The notes below the pieces were generated by a model. That model was not told the DNA's origin. It did not search any database and saw only the letters and a program-made list of their open reading frames with translations. Shown here piece after piece: positions 14,287-18,837 of a DNA stretch of 18,837 nucleotides. How positions within the stretch are numbered: position 1 is the first letter of the stretch; each line of letters starts with the position of its first letter. Made by a program: the position numbers and the translations under genes. The DNA comes from an uncultured Lachnospiraceae bacterium (GTDB lineage: Bacteria > Bacillota > Clostridia > Lachnospirales > Lachnospiraceae): contig CAJUPF010000061.1 of assembly GCA_910588565.1 (NCBI GenBank), positions 1 to 18,837 on the forward strand, given 5' to 3'.

Positions 14287-17196
14287 TCACTTGATTGCTT
14301 TTGCAGAAACACCTGCTTTTTTCAGCAGTTTCTTTAAAGCGGTTTTCTTTTTCTTAGTAATACTGCTTGCCAGTTTCACTGTCTTTAATTTCGTACAGCC
14401 CTTAAATGCATTTGTCCCGACTTTTGTCACGTTTTTACCTACAGTGACTTTTGTCAGTTTTTTATTGTTTTTGAAAGCGTTCTTAGCAATGCTTGTTACC
14501 TTGTGCGTAACGCCCTTTATCTTAATTGTTGCCGGGATTGCAACCGTTTTTGCGTTTGCCTTGCACTTTGTAAAAGCCACTTTTCCTTTTGCCGTCACCT
14601 TGTACGTATGTCCGTTTACTTTTGCTGTCTTCCCTGCTTTTATTGTCACCGGAGTTGTCGTCCCACCGCTATTCTCCTGTGAGTTTGAACCTGCTGACGT
14701 ATTCGTATTGCCTGTATTTGTCGACTGATTTGTATTTCCAGGATTTGTCGGCTTGTTTGGGGTTTCCGGATTTGTCGGCTTGTTTGGGGTTTCTGGATTT
14801 GTCGGCTTGTTTGGGATTTCCGGCTCTGTCGGTTTGTTTGGGGTTTCCGGCTCTGTTGGCTTGTTCGGATTTACAGGCGCAGCTTCCGAATCTTTGAACC
14901 GCTCATCTTCTGCCGTTGTTTTTTCCAAATTGTCAATATCAAGTGACAGATAGACATTCTGATTTCCGGTTCCTGCAGCGATACTTTCCATAATTGGCAC
15001 AAACACCTGCAATGGTACGATACCATCTTTCAGCGCTTCCGGTATCACTTCAAAACTTACCACATCCGGATAATCTGTTCCAAAATCATCTGAAATTATC
15101 ACTCCATCGCTGTATTTTTGCACGCTCTTGACATTCACATTCTTTAACGTTCCTGTAGGATTGCCATATGTATCCTTCTGATAACCAGTATCAAAATATT
15201 TCAAGCTTCCCAAATATCCATAAATACCAGTGATTTCCATTCCTTTGAAATTTAAAGTAAGCGTTGCCTTTCCATCCTCTACCGTCATCATGATGTTATG
15301 ATTAAAAGCAGAATCCGCCATGGATTTCGTTTTGAGATCCGGTTTAAACATGGTTCCTTCCACTAAATAGATTCCGTCTTCTAGAGCATTATCCGGATCT
15401 TCCCCCGGATCTTTTTCCTGTTTTTCGGCATTTGCAAAATCAAATGCAAGATATGCGTTATTTGCATGGCCTCCGGAACTCATGTTGACATAGACTCCAT
15501 CCGCTTGGTTATTGGGAAGCGTAAACGCTATCTGTGTCACATTTCCATCCGCATCTGTTTTTGTCACTTCTGCATCTACTGGATCACCGTCCGTACTCTG
15601 TTCCTGATATATCTTCCAGTCCGATGACCATGCTGTCTGTCCCATTACTGTTACAGACGTAAGATCCACTGTTACAGTCGCGCTTCCATCCTCTTTTACA
15701 GTCAAAGCCGCTCCCTTTAGACACGCTCCCGCCATGGAATCCTTGCTGATGTCCGCAGCGTTTTTCATGCTTAACGGCAATGTATATACGCCTTCTTCCA
15801 GTGCAATTCCAGCAGAGCCAAAGCCTGATTCATTTCCTGATTTTTTCAGACTGTCCCAGTAAATTTTTGCATAACAATCAGCTGAAAATCTTCCCTGCTC
15901 AAATGTAATGCCTTCCAATTCACCTGTAAGATTTTTCATTGCCGGCACATAAATGCTGGCATTTGTAAGATATGTTTCTGCAAATTCACCTTCCAGCGGG
16001 AATGTCACTTCCGTAACAACTTTTTCATCCGCCCCAAACACATCATCCGTATAAGTGATATCTTCTTTTTTTACCTGATCTAGGGATTTCAATGTGTTTT
16101 CCGCATGATTTCCCTCATAATATCCGTTAAACGCATAAACATACAAAGGCTCTTTCGCAGTTCCGTTTATAATCGCTGTTGTAAGCGTCATATTGCCTTT
16201 ATCATCCACTGTAATGACTGCTTTCGCCTTATCATTTTCCACCAGAGAATGCTTCACGCCATCCGTATAAAACGCAATATCTACCTGGTAAATTCCCTCG
16301 TCAAGCTTTTCTGTCGGAAGCGTAATGATCTCGCTGCTTGGCGTAAGTCCCAATGCATCTATAACGGCTGATCGAATCGCATCTGAAGAATATGTGGCGC
16401 CGGAAACTGCATCCACGCCCTCGATTTCCTTTACATCCGTAGCAGATCTTCCAATATAAGACGGCTGCATTCCGTCTGCTGCCTCTCGCAATTTTGATTG
16501 ATTGATCTCCACATAGGAACCTTCAAAATTAGCGCCTTCTATCTTAAGATCCGTAATTTTACTGTTTAAGACAGATATCTCCACATTTACATCATATCCA
16601 CCAAATTGTTCCACCTTTGCAGAACCGCTTTTCTGCTCCGCCGTTGTCTCATCGCCGTCCTGAGCAAGACTTGCAAAGTCAAATGCGAAATATGCCTGCT
16701 GCACAGACTGCATAACAGAAATATACATATCAGTATATACGCCATCCATCGTATTTTCCGGCAGGCAAAACGTAATGCTGTCTACGTTTCCCCCTTCATC
16801 CTGCGTAAATGCAGCCGCCTCTTTTTGTCCGTCCAATGTTTCTGTATAAATATTCCAGTCACTTGCCCAGCCGCTGATACCCATAACGGTTACCGCCTGC
16901 AGATAAACAGTAATATCTGCTGTTCCGTCCGAATTTACAGTCAGTTTTCCTCCTTTGACACAACTGCCTGCCATTGACGCTTGTGAAATATCTGCACCTC
17001 TCATTAAAGTCACCGGCAATACATATTCACCGGCCGAAAGTTTTGTATTGGCGCTTCCAAACTCAAATTCACCCTGCGCCTGCGCCCTTTCCGCCGCGCT
17101 TACCCATGTCTGACTATACATCGGCGCCGAAGCGACAATCATAGCAGCGGATAAAAATGCTGCCGTCATTTTACATACGAATTTCTTACTCCGCAT
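14287..17196 (-). CDS. Multi-NEAT surface protein with FMN-binding and leucine-rich-repeat domains
   Basis: This 969-residue secreted protein leads the operon. Order: signal peptide (1 to about 34); NEAT-like D1 (about 42-180); FMN_bind domain (about 190-285) with VDAVSGATYSS, where Thr268 matches the threonine flavinylated by ApbE in RnfG/NqrC-type domains; NEAT-like D2 (about 295-455, most divergent); D3 (about 460-595, close to D1); D4 (about 604-762, close to those of the next protein); a wall-spanning PNKPT-type repeat (about 776-820); and a C-terminal BspA-like leucine-rich region (about 850-969, NAFKNNKKLTKVTV and NAFKGCTKLKTVKL) rich in lysine. There is no LPXTG and no membrane helix, so the lysine-rich C-terminus may hold it to the wall. 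AGGAGG lies 6 bases before the start. The likely role is surface heme capture with a redox step; the redox part is inferred. Confidence 0.88.
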   Translation of the reverse strand: MRSKKFVCKMTAAFLSAAMIVASAPMYSQTWVSAAERAQAQGEFEFGSANTKLSAGEYVLPVTLMRGADISQASMAGSCVKGGKLTVNSDGTADITVYLQAVTVMGISGWASDWNIYTETLDGQKEAAAFTQDEGGNVDSITFCLPENTMDGVYTDMYISVMQSVQQAYFAFDFASLAQDGDETTAEQKSGSAKVEQFGGYDVNVEISVLNSKITDLKIEGANFEGSYVEINQSKLREAADGMQPSYIGRSATDVKEIEGVDAVSGATYSSDAIRSAVIDALGLTPSSEIITLPTEKLDEGIYQVDIAFYTDGVKHSLVENDKAKAVITVDDKGNMTLTTAIINGTAKEPLYVYAFNGYYEGNHAENTLKSLDQVKKEDITYTDDVFGADEKVVTEVTFPLEGEFAETYLTNASIYVPAMKNLTGELEGITFEQGRFSADCYAKIYWDSLKKSGNESGFGSAGIALEEGVYTLPLSMKNAADISKDSMAGACLKGAALTVKEDGSATVTVDLTSVTVMGQTAWSSDWKIYQEQSTDGDPVDAEVTKTDADGNVTQIAFTLPNNQADGVYVNMSSGGHANNAYLAFDFANAEKQEKDPGEDPDNALEDGIYLVEGTMFKPDLKTKSMADSAFNHNIMMTVEDGKATLTLNFKGMEITGIYGYLGSLKYFDTGYQKDTYGNPTGTLKNVNVKSVQKYSDGVIISDDFGTDYPDVVSFEVIPEALKDGIVPLQVFVPIMESIAAGTGNQNVYLSLDIDNLEKTTAEDERFKDSEAAPVNPNKPTEPETPNKPTEPEIPNKPTNPETPNKPTNPETPNKPTNPGNTNQSTNTGNTNTSAGSNSQENSGGTTTPVTIKAGKTAKVNGHTYKVTAKGKVAFTKCKANAKTVAIPATIKIKGVTHKVTSIAKNAFKNNKKLTKVTVGKNVTKVGTNAFKGCTKLKTVKLASSITKKKKTALKKLLKKAGVSAKAIK
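14741..14870. repeat. 27-bp tandem repeats in the PNKPT spacer
   Basis: About five 27-bp units (the last incomplete and diverged) encode the nine-residue repeat NPETPNKPT/EPEIPNKPT of the Pro-rich spacer. Such spacers carry a surface domain through the peptidoglycan. Near-identical units suggest that copy number can change. Confidence 0.8.
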
Positions 17197-17277
17197 TTGA
17201 AACCTCCTCTTTGCTTCATCATATATATAACATTTGTGGTATAGGAATTACGCGTTGTTTTGCTGAACTATCTTTGA

Positions 17278-17291
17278 TTAGTTTAATCTAA
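17278..17291 (-). promoter_or_regulatory. Second palindrome in the heme operon leader
   Basis: TTAGTTTAATCTAA is symmetric at 6 of 7 pairs and shares the TTAG/CTAA ends of DtxR-family operators. It lies in the transcribed leader, about 80 bases before the first start codon. It could be a second operator or chance in an A+T-rich leader. Confidence 0.3.
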
Positions 17292-17297
17292 CTGACA

Positions 17298-17334
17298 TTC
17301 AAAAAGAATGCACTTATGCAGTCCGCAAAAGTGC
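17298..17334 (-). terminator. Terminator-like hairpin in the heme operon leader
   Basis: On the minus strand GCACTT-T-TGC pairs with GCA-T-AAGTGC around the loop GGACT (17310-17334), followed three bases later by TTTTT. This has the shape of an intrinsic terminator placed between the promoter and the first gene, about 100 bases before the start codon. It may act as an attenuator. No antiterminator partner or known riboswitch fold was recognised. Confidence 0.4.
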
Positions 17335-17340
17335 GTTTGT

Positions 17341-17359
17341 TTATCCTAACCTTAGTTAA
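17341..17359 (-). promoter_or_regulatory. Candidate DtxR/IdeR/MntR-family operator
   Basis: TTATCCTAACCTTAGTTAA covers the transcription start region and abuts the -10 of the heme operon promoter. Its minus-strand form, with CTAAGGTTAG at its core, resembles the TTAGGTTAG half sites of DtxR-family operators, although overall symmetry is only partial. In group A streptococci the shr-shp-hts operon is repressed by the DtxR-family protein MtsR, so iron-dependent repression is a reasonable inference. Confidence 0.45.
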
Positions 17360-17387
17360 TTCTATCAAACTCAAATAAAAAAGTCAA
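17359..17387 (-). promoter_or_regulatory. Promoter of the heme acquisition operon
   Basis: On the minus strand TTGACT (-35, 17382-17387) and TAGAAT (-10, 17359-17364) are spaced by exactly 17 bases. Transcription would start near 17352, giving a leader of about 155 bases. This is the only strong promoter seen for the genes from 17196 down to 3946. Confidence 0.75.
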
Positions 17388-17430
17388 CCAAATATTTTCT
17401 ATTTATTTCCTTTGGCATTTTTACAGTGTT

Positions 17431-17512
17431 ACATTTCACACCCACGCCAGTTCTGACAAATATTTCGTGTCATCTGGTGTGAATGCAACGGGCAGAATGA
17501 CTCACGCCCTGT
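17431..17512. other. Two hairpins between amt and the heme operon promoter
   Basis: TTCACACC (17435-17442) pairs with GGTGTGAA (17476-17483), enclosing a second stem TGACA/TGTCA (17454-17472). A further short stem GGGC/GCCC lies at about 17490-17508. They lie downstream of the amt gene and upstream of the heme promoter. They may form the 3' end of the amt transcript, but no T tract follows. No coding sequence is seen here. Confidence 0.45.
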
Positions 17513-17540
17513 CTGTGTATCGGCATAATTCAACAGTCAG

Positions 17541-17586
17541 CTCAGAGCAGGTCTCTGTCTGTCCACAGACAGAGACCTGCTCTGAG
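17541..17586. repeat. 46-bp palindrome with perfect 22-bp arms downstream of amt
   Basis: Two perfect 22-bp arms (17541-17562 and 17565-17586) are separated by only two bases (CC), so transcripts from either strand would form a very stable hairpin. It lies about 100 bases after the amt stop codon and is probably that transcript's 3' end or a barrier to read-through into the heme operon. There is no T tract on the amt side; on the + side CCCTTTT repeats follow. Confidence 0.8.
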
Positions 17587-17624
17587 CGTCCCTTTTGAAA
17601 CGACCCTTTTACAGCGTCCCTTTT
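17587..17624. repeat. Three 14-bp-period CG(T/A)CCCTTTT repeats
   Basis: CGTCCCTTTT (17587-17596), CGACCCTTTT (17601-17610) and CGTCCCTTTT (17615-17624) recur at an exact 14-base period, directly next to the 46-bp palindrome. A fourth, poor copy may follow. On the minus strand they read as AAAAGGG(A/T)CG, between the amt stop codon and the palindrome. Function unknown. Confidence 0.7.
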
Positions 17625-17682
17625 AAAAAGAACCCCTTCAAATTCCTTCGCTGCTACAAGCATCCAGCCACATATTTTAAAA

Positions 17683-18789
17683 CTAATGAAGTTTGCGCGG
17701 CACAAAATCCGGGTATCCGGATTCCAGCCCATGCTCTGTAGAATCCAGTCCTTCGATTTCCTCCTGCGCACTCACCCGCAGCCCAATTGTCTTTTTCAAT
17801 ACCAGAAACACAATAGACATTGTCGCTGCTGTCCAGGCAATAATACAGAGCATTCCAATCAGCTGAATGCCAAGGTGATGCAGCCCGCCGCCATACAGCA
17901 GCCCATCCGTATAGTCAAATAATCCTACCGCAATTGTGCCGAATATACCGCATACGCCATGCACAGAAACAGCGCCCACCGGATCGTCAATTTTCAGATA
18001 ATCCTCTACAAAATACACGGATACGGTACAGAGCACACCGGCAACCGCACCAATGATAAACGCGCCGACTGCATCCACATTTGCACATCCGGCAGTAATC
18101 GCCACCAGACCTGCCAGCGAACCATTCAAGGACATGGAAACGTCCGGCTTGCCGTTGCGAATCCAGGTATAAATCATTGCCGTGCAGGTTGCAGCCGCAG
18201 GAGCAATCGTTGTAGTCGCAAATATCTGTGACAACTGCAGTGTATCGGATGCCGCTGCACCGTTAAACCCATACCAGCCAAACCACAGGATAAATACGCC
18301 TAACGCACCCAACACCAGATTATGTCCCAGAATCGGCCTGGAATTTCCATTTTTATCATACTTGCCAATACGGGGGCCAAGCATTGCCGCGCCAATCAAA
18401 GCAGTTACGCCGCCGACACTGTGAATGCAGGCAGAACCGGCAAAATCTGTAAAGCCCATATCCGTAAGCCAGGGCGTCGCACCCCATACCCAGTGTGCCT
18501 CCACCGGATACACAAGCAGGCTGATTACAAAACTATACATACAATAGGTGATAAACTTCGTCCGCTCTGCCATAGCGCCGGAGACAATGGTAGCTGCCGT
18601 TGCGCAGAACACCAGATTGAACACGAAATTCGACCAGTCTGTCTGCGCAAAATCTGCAAAGGGATTTAAGCCCCAGCCAAACAGCGTCCCTTCCCCGCAG
18701 AGCAGATTATAGCCCAGTATGTAGAATGCAACTGTGCCAATGCAAAAGTCCATTAAATTCTTCATAGTAATATTCCCAACGTTTTTTGA
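17683..18789 (-). CDS. amt: Ammonium transporter, N-terminus replaced at an inverted junction
   Basis: This Amt/Mep-family channel protein for ammonium uptake lacks its normal N-terminus here. From SKNVGNITMKNLMDF onward (the family's AKNAGNIIMKNLMDF block) it reads as intact Amt, with about ten of eleven helices. The twin pore histidines appear in SACIHSVGG and in SVHGVCGIFG (His127 and His281 counting from the ATG at 18801). The C-terminal tail is GLRVSAQEEIEGLDSTEHG. The four residues MLLP upstream of Ser5 are not Amt-like; they are the antisense of an Amt N-terminal segment lying on the + strand. So the ATG at 18801 is not the natural start, and the gene as assembled is broken. No glnK/PII gene follows. 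Confidence 0.88.
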   Translation of the reverse strand, partial: SKNVGNITMKNLMDFCIGTVAFYILGYNLLCGEGTLFGWGLNPFADFAQTDWSNFVFNLVFCATAATIVSGAMAERTKFITYCMYSFVISLLVYPVEAHWVWGATPWLTDMGFTDFAGSACIHSVGGVTALIGAAMLGPRIGKYDKNGNSRPILGHNLVLGALGVFILWFGWYGFNGAAASDTLQLSQIFATTTIAPAAATCTAMIYTWIRNGKPDVSMSLNGSLAGLVAITAGCANVDAVGAFIIGAVAGVLCTVSVYFVEDYLKIDDPVGAVSVHGVCGIFGTIAVGLFDYTDGLLYGGGLHHLGIQLIGMLCIIAWTAATMSIVFLVLKKTIGLRVSAQEEIEGLDSTEHGLESGYPDFVPRKLH

Positions 18790-18837
18790 TGGGAGCAGCA
18801 TTGGTATTTTTTATGCAGTGCGGATTTGCAATGGTAG
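18786..18837 (+). pseudogene. Inverted N-terminal fragment of the ammonium transporter gene
   Basis: The + strand encodes LMGAALVFFMQCGFAMV in one open frame up to the window edge. This is the conserved Amt helix-1 block (xVFFMQxGFAMVEAG), which in an intact gene lies directly before SKNVGNITMKN. Here it is on the opposite strand and abuts that block at the sequence TTTTTTGA (18782-18789). It is either the product of an inversion of the gene's 5' region or a fold-back assembly artefact. The fragment is cut by the window end. Confidence 0.7.

Noticed and set aside
17500..17682. A glnK/PII gene expected after amt
   Set aside because: Only palindromes and short repeats are present; no PII-like frame is found.
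17502..17771. An 89-codon frame on the minus strand near the amt end
   Set aside because: It overlaps the amt 3' end in another frame and its body reads through the 14-bp repeats and the palindrome.
18799..18801. ATG at 18801 as the start of the ammonium transporter
   Set aside because: The residues it adds (MLLP) are antisense to Amt helix-1 codons on the + strand, so this is a chance ATG beyond the junction.

Overview
The window looks like a chromosomal piece from a gut anaerobe of the Clostridia, most likely Lachnospiraceae. This rests on the moderate GC, strong AGGAGG-type ribosome binding sites, the BspA-like leucine-rich surface domain, a GH112 galacto-N-biose/lacto-N-biose phosphorylase and the style of the intergenic palindromic repeats. 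No rRNA or tRNA is present, so the genus is not claimed. Both edges look like places where an assembly would break: a 45-bp tandem repeat on the left and an inverted gene fragment on the right.

Layout. Positions 1-569 are non-coding and rich in repeats: two 45-bp tandem units, a 113-bp palindromic element and a possible decayed MITE. A + strand XRE-type regulator with two HTH-like regions follows (576-1301). It converges on a GH112 phosphorylase gene (1494-3650, minus), which has its own TTGTCT-N17-TATAAT promoter. All remaining full-length genes are on the minus strand.

The core is a nine-gene heme-acquisition operon running right to left from about 17196 to 3946. In transcription order it encodes a large NEAT/FMN-binding/leucine-rich-repeat surface protein, a second NEAT protein with a C-terminal membrane anchor, a Shp-type heme-binding protein with both axial methionines, an HtsA/IsdE-type heme lipoprotein with its Met and His ligands, a FecCD permease and its ATPase, a DUF454 (YbaN) membrane protein, and a CydD-like/CydC-like fused ABC exporter pair. 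This resembles the streptococcal Shr-Shp-HtsABC relay: surface NEAT proteins capture heme, Shp passes it to HtsA, and HtsBC imports it. Its upstream region has a strong promoter (TTGACT-N17-TAGAAT), a DtxR-like palindrome at the start site and a terminator-like leader hairpin, which suggests iron-dependent control.

The most interesting points are these. (1) The leading surface protein fuses several NEAT-like domains to an FMN_bind domain with an intact SGAT flavinylation motif, suggesting a surface redox step on heme or iron. (2) Two structured elements of about 145 bp, with related inverted ends and perfect 8-bp flanking direct repeats, define a MITE family; one copy sits inside the heme operon. 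(3) At the right edge an ammonium-transporter gene is broken by an inversion junction: its N-terminal codons lie on the opposite strand from the rest of the gene.
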